Shown here: positions 7,612 through 13,965 of the stretch, piece by piece
How the letters are laid out: each line of letters starts with the position of its first letter
How positions within the stretch are numbered: position 1 is the stretch's first letter
Assembly (NCBI GenBank): GCA_002366995.1
Contig: DFCM01000090.1
Coordinates: 1-20,762, forward strand
Direction of reading: 5' to 3'
Length of the DNA: 20,762 bases
From: a bacterium UBP3_UBA3054
Lineage (GTDB): Bacteria > Auribacterota > UBA3054
The notes under the pieces: model-generated
The model's input: the letters and a program-made list of their open reading frames with translations, nothing else
Database searches by the model: none
Told to the model about the DNA's origin: nothing
Translations under genes and position numbers: made by a program

Positions 7612-10024
7612 ACCTGATGGTAAGGTTCGCTTTGGTCAGGGCTTCCAGGACTTTCTGGTGGGCCTTGTCCACTTCCTCGATCGTCAGCGTCCTGTCCTCG
7701 GCGCGGTAAGTGAGCCTGTAGGTAAGGCTCCTTTCGCCTTCCGCCATCTTGTCGTCGCGGTAGAGGTCGAGGACAGAAACGTCGGTAAGGAGTTTCCCGC
7801 CGGCTTTTTTGATGACGGAGACGACGTCCTGGTTGCTGGTTTCTCCCGGCACCATCAGGGAGACGTCCCTTTCGGAGGCCGGGAACTTGGGCAGCTTCTT
7901 GTAGGTGTAGGATTGGCGGGCGGTCTCGGTAATAACGTCGAGGTCGAGCTCGCAGACAACCAGGCGGCCCTTGAGGTCAAGGTCTCTCACGACTCGGGGA
8001 TCCATCTCGCCGATGAAGCCGAGTTCTTTTTTCTTGCCGTGGTAAGTAAGGGAGATCTTGGCGGTCCTGCCGGGATGCAGTCCCGGAATAGCCGCGGCCT
8101 CAAAAGACATTTCCGGAAGGCCTAAGCGTTCCTTGAGGATCTCCAGAACGGTCACGCCGTCGGTGTAGTCCACTTCCCTGGCTTTCTCAGACCAGGTCTT
8201 CTCTTTGGCTTCGCCCCAGAGAGCGAAGGAGAGTCTTTCAAGTTCCGTAAAGCTTCTGCCGTCGGGGGCGTTCAAATAGGCGCGGCCAAGCTCGAAAAGC
8301 TTGACGCCCTGCTGACCTTTGGCGGAGTTGGTCTGGCAGTTCTTGATGAGTCCGGGATAGAGTATCGTTCTGACCTGGGACTGGTCTAAGGTGGCGGAGT
8401 TGGAAAGATAGATGATGTCCTCTTCCTTAACTTCCGCGCCCGCCGCTTTCATAAGTTCCGAGGAGACCAGCGTGGGGTTAAGGACTTCCCTAAGGCCGGC
8501 GCCAGCCAGGATGTTCCTGATCTTGTCGCGCATGAGGAAGTTCGGCGGAACGGGCTTCTGGCTGTAATAGGGAATGCTGTCGTCAAGGGGAATGGAATCA
8601 TAGCCCAGCATCCTGGCCAGATCCTCGGAGAGGTCGGCGCTGACGTGAACGTCCACGCGGTAATCCGGCACGGTGACGCTGACCTGATCGCCGCTTTCCG
8701 GGGTAAGCTTGTAGTTGAGGCCGGTAAGAATTTTGCGCGCCTCTTTCTCCGCGATGTCCATGCCAAGCAAGCCTGTGCATTTCTTAAGGGAGACGCTGAT
8801 GGTCTCGCTCTTTTCAAGGTTGTTCGCGTCCACCACGCCTTTCCTGGCGACGGCGCCCGCGAATTGAGTCATGAGTTCCACCGCGCGCTCGCTGGCGTAT
8901 TCGCAGGTGCCGCGGATGCATCTCTCGTAGCGGCCGGAGGCTTCCGACTGCAGGGCGAGTTTTCTGGAAGTTCTTCTGATGTTCGGGCCGTAGAAATAGG
9001 CGCTCTCAAGCAGAATGGTCTCAGTGGCGTTCGTCACGCCGGAATCTAATCCTCCCATCACGCCGCCGATGGCCACGGGCTTTTCGCCGTCCGTGATCAT
9101 GAGCATTTCATTGTCCAGCGTTCTTTCCTCGCCGTCCAGCGTCACGAATTTCTCGCCTTCATTGGCGCGGCGCACCACGATCTTTTTCGTGGCGATCTTG
9201 GCGTAGTCGAAGGTGTGCAGCGGCTGGCCGGTCTCCAGCATCACGTAGTTGCTTATGTCCACCACGTTGTTGATGGGGCGCATGCCGCAATGGTAGAGCC
9301 TGAACTGCATCTTAAGGGGCGACGGTCCGATCTTAACGTTGTCTATGATCCTCGCGGTGTAGCGCGGGCAGAGCTCGGGATCGTCAACCGCGACGGTGAC
9401 GCCGTCTTTGGATTCCAGATCGTTCACGGGATACTCGGGTTTCCTGGGCTGCCAGTTGAGATATTTCTCGTCAGTCAAGGACAGTCTGGCCGCGATTTCC
9501 CTAGCCACGCCGATGTGGGACAAAAGGTCCGGGCGGTTGCCGGGAATGTCCAGCTCGAAGATCCAGTCCTCGCCCTGAAGCAGCGTGGAGAAAGGCGTGC
9601 CCGCCGTGAATTTGCTGTCGAGGAAGAGCAGCGATTCATGGTCGCCGCTTATGCCCAGTTCGTCCGCCGCGCAGCACATGCCGAAGGAGTCCACGCCCCT
9701 AAGTTTCGAGGCCTTGATCTTGAAGTCCCCGAAGTTCGCGCCGATCTTGGCCACCGGCACGGTGTCGCCGACTTTTATGCCGGGAGCGCCGCAGACGATC
9801 TGCAGCACTTCGTCGCCTACGTCCACTTTGCAGACGTGCAGTTTGTCCGCCTGGGGATGCTCGGCCACTTCCAGAAGTTTTCCTATTACCACGTTGTCAT
9901 AGGACATCCCGACTTTCTTGAGGCCGTCCACCGTCATGCCCTGGGCGGTCATGATCTTGGACAGTTCCTCGGGAGTATAGGGAATGTCAATAAGTTCTTT
10001 CAGCCATTCGTACGATATATTCAT
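7610..10024 (-). CDS. pheT: Phenylalanyl-tRNA synthetase beta subunit
   Basis: The 804-residue beta chain of the (alpha-beta)2 enzyme that charges tRNA-Phe. Domains in order: an N-terminal segment starting MNISYEWLKELIDIP; an EMAP/tRNA-binding OB fold (about 40-150, with HPQADKLHVCKVD); a B3/B4 editing domain (about 210-380, with RPINNVVDISNYV); a B5 domain (about 400-475); the catalytic-like core; and a complete FDX-ACB anticodon-binding domain (710-804, KLPKFPASERDVSL). Length is normal. The start has a strong GAGGTG ribosome site 4-5 nt upstream. It follows rnfC after 14 bp, so the two are probably cotranscribed. pheS, which usually lies directly upstream, is absent from the window. Confidence 0.97.
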   Translation of the reverse strand: MNISYEWLKELIDIPYTPEELSKIMTAQGMTVDGLKKVGMSYDNVVIGKLLEVAEHPQADKLHVCKVDVGDEVLQIVCGAPGIKVGDTVPVAKIGANFGDFKIKASKLRGVDSFGMCCAADELGISGDHESLLFLDSKFTAGTPFSTLLQGEDWIFELDIPGNRPDLLSHIGVAREIAARLSLTDEKYLNWQPRKPEYPVNDLESKDGVTVAVDDPELCPRYTARIIDNVKIGPSPLKMQFRLYHCGMRPINNVVDISNYVMLETGQPLHTFDYAKIATKKIVVRRANEGEKFVTLDGEERTLDNEMLMITDGEKPVAIGGVMGGLDSGVTNATETILLESAYFYGPNIRRTSRKLALQSEASGRYERCIRGTCEYASERAVELMTQFAGAVARKGVVDANNLEKSETISVSLKKCTGLLGMDIAEKEARKILTGLNYKLTPESGDQVSVTVPDYRVDVHVSADLSEDLARMLGYDSIPLDDSIPYYSQKPVPPNFLMRDKIRNILAGAGLREVLNPTLVSSELMKAAGAEVKEEDIIYLSNSATLDQSQVRTILYPGLIKNCQTNSAKGQQGVKLFELGRAYLNAPDGRSFTELERLSFALWGEAKEKTWSEKAREVDYTDGVTVLEILKERLGLPEMSFEAAAIPGLHPGRTAKISLTYHGKKKELGFIGEMDPRVVRDLDLKGRLVVCELDLDVITETARQSYTYKKLPKFPASERDVSLMVPGETSNQDVVSVIKKAGGKLLTDVSVLDLYRDDKMAEGERSLTYRLTYRAEDRTLTIEEVDKAHQKVLEALTKANLTIR

Positions 10025-10038
10025 GCTTCACCTCTAAA

Positions 10039-11391
10039 TTACTCTTTCTTGGCCGCGGCTTCCGCCTTGGCTTTTTCCGCCTGGAGATACGCCATCACAA
10101 GGCCTTTGCCGACGCGCATGCTCTGAAGTAGAGACCTTTGCGCCGGGCAGTTGTAAGCGCAGCTTCCGCATTCGATGCAGTCCCTGACGCGCAGCTGCAT
10201 CAGAAGATCAACGCGCTTCGCGATGGCCGCCTGGTCCAGCTGCGTGGGAGAAAGCCCCATGGGGCAGACCGTCAGGCATTTTCCGCAGCGCAAACAGGGA
10301 TCCTGGTTGGCCTTCTCGGCGAAAGCCTCGGAGAACGCCAGGATGCCGGACGTTCCCTTCGTCACGGGAATGTCGAGATTGCCGGTGGCGAAACCGGTCA
10401 TCGGTCCGCCCAAAACAAGCTTGGAAAGTTTCTCGGGAATTAGCCCGGCCTGCTCCAATACGAAGCCTATCCTGGTGCCGATCTGCACGAGATAGTTTCC
10501 GGGTCTCGTCACGGCGTCGCCGGAAACGGTAACGACTCTCTGCACCAGGGGAAGGCCGGTGTCGAAAGCGTCCGCCAAAGCGCAGGCCGTGCCTACGTTG
10601 AAGACCGCCGCGCCCACCGCCGCCGGCAAAGCGCCCGAGGGCACTTCCCTGCCGGTCAGGGCGTAGATGAGCTGTTTCTCGCCGCCCTGCGGGTAGCGCG
10701 TCCTAAGTGGCTGCACGAAAAGCCCGGGGTAAGCCCCGCCCGCCAGTTCCTTATTCAAGGCCTCGATGGCTTTGGGCTTGTTCTTCTCTATGCCAATAAT
10801 GCATTTCTCACAGCCGAAGCCCAGTTTCAAAAGGAACGCGCCTCTCAAAACCTTGCCCGGGCTTTCCAGCATGAGCCTGTTGTCGCAGTTCAAAAAGGGC
10901 TCGCACTCCGCGGCGTTGATCAGGACCACTTCGATCTTCTGGTCGGGCGGAGGGCTGAGCTTCACATGGCTCGGGAACGTCGCGCCGCCCATGCCGGCCA
11001 AACCAGCCGCGGCCACGGCTTTCTTGACGGCTTCCGCCGTCAGTTCCGTGCAGGTGCTTTCCTCGAACGCCAGCGGATTCTCCTCGTCCGGCTTGATCTC
11101 GATGGCCGGAACCACGCGCCCCAGCGCGTTGCAGGCGGTGTCGAGTTTTACGACCGTCCCGTTGACGGGGCTGTGAACCGCGGCGGAAACGAACCCGCCC
11201 GGCTCCCCTATCATCTGTCCCCTGGTAACATGGTCGCCTTTCGCCACCACGGGCTTGCAGGGCGCGCCGATATGCTGGGAAAGGGGCACCAAAAGCGTCT
11301 CCGGAAGCGGCATGGCCGTTATCGGAGCGTTGGCGGTTATGAACTTGTAGTCCGGCGGATGAACGCCGCCCTTGAATGTGAAGACTTTCAT
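10039..11391 (-). CDS. rnfC: RnfC subunit of the Rnf ion-translocating ferredoxin:NAD+ oxidoreductase (RsxC-like)
   Basis: A 450-residue peripheral iron-sulfur/flavin subunit of the Rnf complex, which couples electron flow between ferredoxin and NAD+ to Na+ or H+ transport at the inner membrane. The N terminus has the RnfC barrel-sandwich hallmark (GGVHPPDYK). The middle carries the NADH/FMN-binding and SLBB-like regions. Two complete 4Fe-4S motifs follow: Cys366/369/372/376 and Cys405/408/411/415. A short Ala/Lys-rich tail ends the protein, much shorter than in enterobacterial RsxC. No rnfA, B, D, E or G is adjacent; pheT follows after 14 bp. The start is supported by the family N terminus, although no Shine-Dalgarno sequence is visible in the AT-rich leader. 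Confidence 0.94.
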   Translation of the reverse strand: MKVFTFKGGVHPPDYKFITANAPITAMPLPETLLVPLSQHIGAPCKPVVAKGDHVTRGQMIGEPGGFVSAAVHSPVNGTVVKLDTACNALGRVVPAIEIKPDEENPLAFEESTCTELTAEAVKKAVAAAGLAGMGGATFPSHVKLSPPPDQKIEVVLINAAECEPFLNCDNRLMLESPGKVLRGAFLLKLGFGCEKCIIGIEKNKPKAIEALNKELAGGAYPGLFVQPLRTRYPQGGEKQLIYALTGREVPSGALPAAVGAAVFNVGTACALADAFDTGLPLVQRVVTVSGDAVTRPGNYLVQIGTRIGFVLEQAGLIPEKLSKLVLGGPMTGFATGNLDIPVTKGTSGILAFSEAFAEKANQDPCLRCGKCLTVCPMGLSPTQLDQAAIAKRVDLLMQLRVRDCIECGSCAYNCPAQRSLLQSMRVGKGLVMAYLQAEKAKAEAAAKKE

Positions 11392-11421
11392 ACCAATAAA
11401 TAAAGTTTGGATTATTTATTT

Positions 11422-11433
11422 ATTGTATCAAAA
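11422..11433 (-). promoter_or_regulatory. rnfC promoter, extended -10
   Basis: The minus strand reads TTTTGATACAAT, a -10 of TACAAT at 11422-11427 with TGn in front and GTGGGC before the T run. No clear -35 is visible. The predicted start near 11415 gives a leader of about 24 nt. Its layout matches the alaS and hisD promoters. Confidence 0.55.
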
Positions 11434-11471
11434 GCCCACTTTTTCCGCGATGCCCCAAACCCCCAAAAATG

Positions 11472-11496
11472 AACTGTTCGATTTTCTCGAACAGTT
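11472..11496 (-). terminator. Putative terminator downstream of the DUF4160/DUF2442 pair
   Basis: AACTGTTCGA (11472-11481), loop of 5, TCGAACAGTT (11487-11496) form a perfect 10-bp stem. On the minus strand it is followed by CATTTTTGGGGG, a short interrupted T run. It lies 12 bp beyond the stop of the DUF2442-HTH gene and would separate that pair from rnfC. Confidence 0.65.
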
Positions 11497-11507
11497 AAAT
11501 TAAAGCT

Positions 11508-11945
11508 TTAATCAGACTTTGGATCGCCGTATTCCCTTATCATGGCTTCTATGGAAATTACCCATTGCCTGCCGTATTTGCAGGCATCGACGCCGTCAAC
11601 GAGTTTTCCATAGGAAATAGCCTTGCGAAGGGTGCTCTCGTTGAGCCCCCAAAGTTTTGTTGCCTCGGTGAAAGCGATCAAGCCGTCGAAGGGAGTCTTT
11701 ACCGCTTTGCCGTTTGCGAACAATTCGTCGCAGGAAAGATCGATGTCATCGTTCCAGATCACTCCGCAGCCGCCGACATCGACTTCAACGTCGTAAAACA
11801 ACTCTTCCGATTTTTCCAAAGCTCTGAAAGCTTTCCATTTTTTGAAAAGCGGTTTAACATCATAGATCTTGGTTACGCCTTCAGTGAACTGAACAAGAAG
11901 GCGGAATTTCGGCAGCGCGCTGACTCCCTTTATTTTGTGAAACAT
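11508..11945 (-). CDS. DUF2442 domain fused to a C-terminal helix-turn-helix; candidate antitoxin/regulator
   Basis: A 145-residue protein in two parts. Residues 10-79 (LPKFRLLVQFTEGVTKIYDV through DDIDLSCDELFANG) match the DUF2442 pattern. Residues 89-140 (LIAFTEATKLWGLNESTLRK, then KYGRQWVISIEAMIREYG) look like an excisionase/HTH_59-type winged DNA-binding unit. DUF2442 genes are often found beside DUF4160 genes and the pair has a toxin-antitoxin-like layout, but the biochemical activity is not established to my knowledge. Here a DUF4160 gene ends 11 bp upstream. The start has a strong GAGGAGA ribosome site 6-7 nt before ATG. I infer that the HTH part binds the palindrome in the module promoter and represses it. 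Confidence 0.82.
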   Translation of the reverse strand: MFHKIKGVSALPKFRLLVQFTEGVTKIYDVKPLFKKWKAFRALEKSEELFYDVEVDVGGCGVIWNDDIDLSCDELFANGKAVKTPFDGLIAFTEATKLWGLNESTLRKAISYGKLVDGVDACKYGRQWVISIEAMIREYGDPKSD

Positions 11946-11956
11946 AAAATTCTCCT

Positions 11957-12211
11957 CTATTCTAGCGGGGCAATTTTCTTAAACTCTTGAGTGTCCCACA
12001 TTATTAAAAGTTCTTTTCTATGAAGATTAAGCCATTCCCTTACCAACAGAAGCGCCTTAGGCGGAATTTTCCCTTCCATTACTTCGCCTGACATAATGCT
12101 GATGGTTGACATATCATCGCCATATATGGCGTGAATATGAGGCAGATTATGTTCAGCTTGCTGAAAGTACATACGAATTATTATCCCATAGAATCTAGAG
12201 ATTACTGGCAT
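11957..12211 (-). CDS. DUF4160 domain protein; candidate toxin partner of the DUF2442-HTH protein
   Basis: A small 84-residue protein covering the whole DUF4160 pattern: N-terminal MPVISRFYGIIIRMYFQQ, then HNLPHIHAIYGDDM and the characteristic GEVMEGKIPPKALLLVREWL, ending near HRKELLIMWD. The paired histidines (PHIHA) are a conserved feature of the family. The first Met matches the usual family start. The promoter predicts a leader of only about 8 nt, with no Shine-Dalgarno, so translation may be near-leaderless. It is the first gene of a two-gene unit, with the DUF2442-HTH gene 11 bp downstream. Toxin activity is inferred from gene arrangement only. Confidence 0.85.
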   Translation of the reverse strand: MPVISRFYGIIIRMYFQQAEHNLPHIHAIYGDDMSTISIMSGEVMEGKIPPKALLLVREWLNLHRKELLIMWDTQEFKKIAPLE

Positions 12212-12225
12212 AGGTATTGTTTATG

Positions 12226-12254
12226 ATTATATCACTAAATAGTGATAAGGTCAA
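12226..12254 (-). promoter_or_regulatory. Promoter of the DUF4160/DUF2442 module with internal operator palindrome
   Basis: On the minus strand, -35 TTGACC (12249-12254), a 17-bp spacer and -10 TATAAT (12226-12231) with an upstream TGA make the best promoter in the window. The spacer is almost filled by the inverted repeat TATCACTA-N2-TAGTGATA (12230-12247), which also overlaps the -10. A protein bound there would block RNA polymerase, the usual autoregulation layout of toxin-antitoxin operons. Confidence 0.85.
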
Positions 12255-12257
12255 TAG

Positions 12258-12374
12258 CGCTTATTTGCAGTATCGTTCCTAGAATATGAAAAAGCAAACA
12301 GGATTGCAATGATTTTGGAAAATGCTATTGAAAGATATAGCATTGTCCATCTAAATAGAGATATCACCAAATAA
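12258..12374 (+). pseudogene. Unidentified 38-codon coding remnant (or a 21-residue small ORF)
   Basis: The plus strand is open from a TAG at 12255 to a TAA at 12372. It encodes a protein-like sequence (LEYEKANRIAMILENAIERY, then IVHLNRDITK) with no suitable start at its 5' end, as if it were the 3' tail of a lost gene. Alternatively ATG at 12309, with AGGA 5 nt upstream, would give a 21-residue peptide. I do not recognise the family. A hairpin follows directly after the stop. It sits just upstream of, and divergent from, the DUF4160 promoter. Confidence 0.3.
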
Positions 12375-12404
12375 AAAAGCAATATGCAAAATATACATAT
12401 TGCT
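12372..12404 (-). terminator. Terminator-like hairpin, best on the minus strand
   Basis: AGCAATATG (12378-12386), 9-nt loop, CATATTGCT (12396-12404) form a perfect 9-bp stem. On the minus strand it is followed by a T6 tract, fitting the end of a transcript coming from the PEP-CTERM gene through the repeats. On the plus strand the tail is only CTTT, so service to the coding remnant is less likely. Confidence 0.55.
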
Positions 12405-12433
12405 CTTTAAAATCAATTGATGAAAATATGGGC

Positions 12434-12660
12434 AGACCATTTTCGTGAACTCACGAAAAACAAACATTATCAACAACTTACATTATCAATAATGATTATT
12501 CAGCGGTGTTTTCTGATGCGAAATATACTAATCAGACCATTTTCGTGAGCTCACGAAAAACAAACATTATCAACAACTTACACTAAGGAAAACGATTGAT
12601 AGGCAGTGTTTTCTAATGCGAAAAAAATTCAGTTAGACCATTTTCGTGAGGTCACGAAAA
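12434..12660. repeat. Tandem ~100-bp repeat, two full copies plus the head of a third, each headed by a 20-bp palindrome
   Basis: Copies begin with AGACCATTTTCGTGA at 12434, 12534 and 12635, giving periods of 100 and 101 bp. The first 49 bp of copies 1 and 2 differ at one base. The rest is looser (roughly 60-70%) but shares GTGTTTTCTRATGCGAAA. Each head contains TTTTCGTGA-N2-TCACGAAAA (12440-12459, 12540-12559, 12641-12660); the middle one is a perfect 20-bp palindrome. The third copy extends to a 14-bp stem with one mismatch. The variable half is too similar to be CRISPR spacers and no cas genes are near. Possible roles are operator sites for a dimeric regulator, hairpins in the 3' UTR of the adjacent PEP-CTERM gene, or remains of a small mobile element. 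The rest of the gap 12212-12678 shows only the promoter, remnant and hairpin listed separately. Confidence 0.9.
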
Positions 12661-12678
12661 TGATCGGAAGTGCGTTTT

Positions 12679-13872
12679 TTAGTTACTGCAAAAGTTTGCT
12701 CGTCTTCTTAACAAAGGCAGCAAAAGTAAAGCAAACATTCCGAACGGTTCCGGAACCTCGCATCTTAAATATGGCATTCCTTCGTCTTCGTCTATATCCC
12801 AAACGTTTTCAAAATCCCAGTTTTCAAACGTCGCCTGCCGCTTCATTTCCTCGTCGGTCTTGGCAATAGCCAAATCGTCCGTGAAATTTGGGGCCTCCCT
12901 ATAATAGCAATCCTTTATATTTAACGTGTTGACAGTGTTGGTCAATTGGTAAATAAATGCCGCGCTATAAACTATGCTTTCGCTTGCTTCACACGCGGTG
13001 TAACAACGCTCGATGTTCAAAACTGTGTTCGTATTATAATCCAGGAACGCTGCACCTATTAATCCAACTACGGAGTGTCTGTCATCCGGGTCGCATTCCA
13101 CGATGAAATCCGTGTAGCAATCTTCTATGGTTACCTCGGCGTTGTAATACGTAGTTCCTAGCGACAAAATTAAAGTTAACCCGGAAACTAGCGTTTCTGG
13201 TTTTACTTTAACTTTTCCCTTGAAACAGGTGTTTTTTATGATGTTTTTACCTCCTCTCAAATGCAAAGTCGTCATTAAAGCACCGTATGATCTTGGTTCC
13301 CCTTCCACAATTTCCCCTTCGTCTATTTCCGCTTCGACAACGCAATTTTCAATTCTTACATCGTTGCCAGCAACTGTCCCCACCAGAGCTGGAGTTTTTA
13401 CCAAAAGACCTCTGATGTGGCAGTTTTCAAAAAAGCCGGTTTTGTTGTTCGATGAGTGTAAACATTTAGCTAATGCGCAGGTCTTTTTTCCTTCTGCGCC
13501 TTGTATCCTAATATTTTTTAACTGAAAATAACCGGTGCCGAACAATGCGCCTTTTTCGTTTGGCTCTAGCCCATAGATGGTGAAGCATTGCCCATCGTAG
13601 GCGAAGAGGTTGTTTTTGGAAAAGTCTATGTCTGACCAAGCATAGTCGCCGCCTTGCTGAGTTGCGCTTGCGTCGATGTCTTTTATCTGCTTGCAATAGA
13701 CCGGAACGTTGGGATCCATTTCGGATGTTTGTTGCCTGAGCCAGAAAAAGTTTTCCAAGCGGTCAAACAAGTAAGGGCTTTCCTTAGTGCCTTCGCCGGC
13801 GGGTTTAACAGATACATCTTCTGCAAAAAGGCAGAAGGAAGCCAGGAAGCTCAGTAGCAATATTTTTTTCAT
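12679..13872 (-). CDS. Secreted PEP-CTERM protein with beta-helix/GLUG-like repeats
   Basis: A 397-residue exported protein. Residues 1-17 (MKKILLLSFLASFCLFA) are a Sec signal peptide. The C terminus has VPEP (373-376), a 12-residue hydrophobic stretch and RRR (389-391), the three-part PEP-CTERM signal processed by exosortase in the inner membrane. The body has recurring turns of the type IENC, IEDCY, IERCY, IKDCY, placing Cys at 151, 177, 216, 252, 290 and 322, suggesting a right-handed beta-helix with stacked cysteines. The last part (FENWDFENVWDIDEDEGMPY) resembles the close of GLUG-type surface proteins. I chose the second Met (13872) over 13893: GGAG lies 9 nt before it and the signal peptide begins there. 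No exosortase gene is in the window. Composition looks AT-richer than the flanking genes, consistent with transfer or relaxed selection. Confidence 0.85.
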   Translation of the reverse strand: MKKILLLSFLASFCLFAEDVSVKPAGEGTKESPYLFDRLENFFWLRQQTSEMDPNVPVYCKQIKDIDASATQQGGDYAWSDIDFSKNNLFAYDGQCFTIYGLEPNEKGALFGTGYFQLKNIRIQGAEGKKTCALAKCLHSSNNKTGFFENCHIRGLLVKTPALVGTVAGNDVRIENCVVEAEIDEGEIVEGEPRSYGALMTTLHLRGGKNIIKNTCFKGKVKVKPETLVSGLTLILSLGTTYYNAEVTIEDCYTDFIVECDPDDRHSVVGLIGAAFLDYNTNTVLNIERCYTACEASESIVYSAAFIYQLTNTVNTLNIKDCYYREAPNFTDDLAIAKTDEEMKRQATFENWDFENVWDIDEDEGMPYLRCEVPEPFGMFALLLLPLLRRRANFCSN

Positions 13873-13916
13873 AAGAGCTGACTCCATGAACAAGTTAAAC
13901 GACTACACTTGCTATT

Positions 13917-13922
13917 ATTATA
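13917..13922 (-). promoter_or_regulatory. Putative -10 for the PEP-CTERM gene
   Basis: The minus strand has TATAAT in a very AT-rich stretch (TTTTTTAATATAATAATAG) about 45 bp before the chosen start. No clear -35 is found at 16-18 bp. The same 72-bp gap also carries a T7 run after a weak ACATGT-centred dyad that might end the upstream CNNM transcript. Confidence 0.35.
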
Positions 13923-13965
13923 TTAAAAAATTCATTAAAAAAACATGTAAGCTGTTTGGCTCTAT

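Noticed and set aside
12434..12660. CRISPR array
   Set aside because: Repeat heads are 49 bp and the intervening parts share a large fraction of their bases; there are only two full units and no cas genes.
12434..12660. Integron attC sites
   Set aside because: No RYYYAAC/GTTRRRY core pair at the ends, no cassette genes between copies and no integrase in the window.
12606..12869. Plus-strand 87-codon frame
   Set aside because: It crosses the third palindrome and then reads antisense through the 3' end of the PEP-CTERM gene; no ribosome site or family resemblance.
13873..13893. Upstream Met of the PEP-CTERM gene as start
   Set aside because: It adds MFMESAL in front of a standard signal peptide, and the GGAG ribosome site is placed for the second Met.
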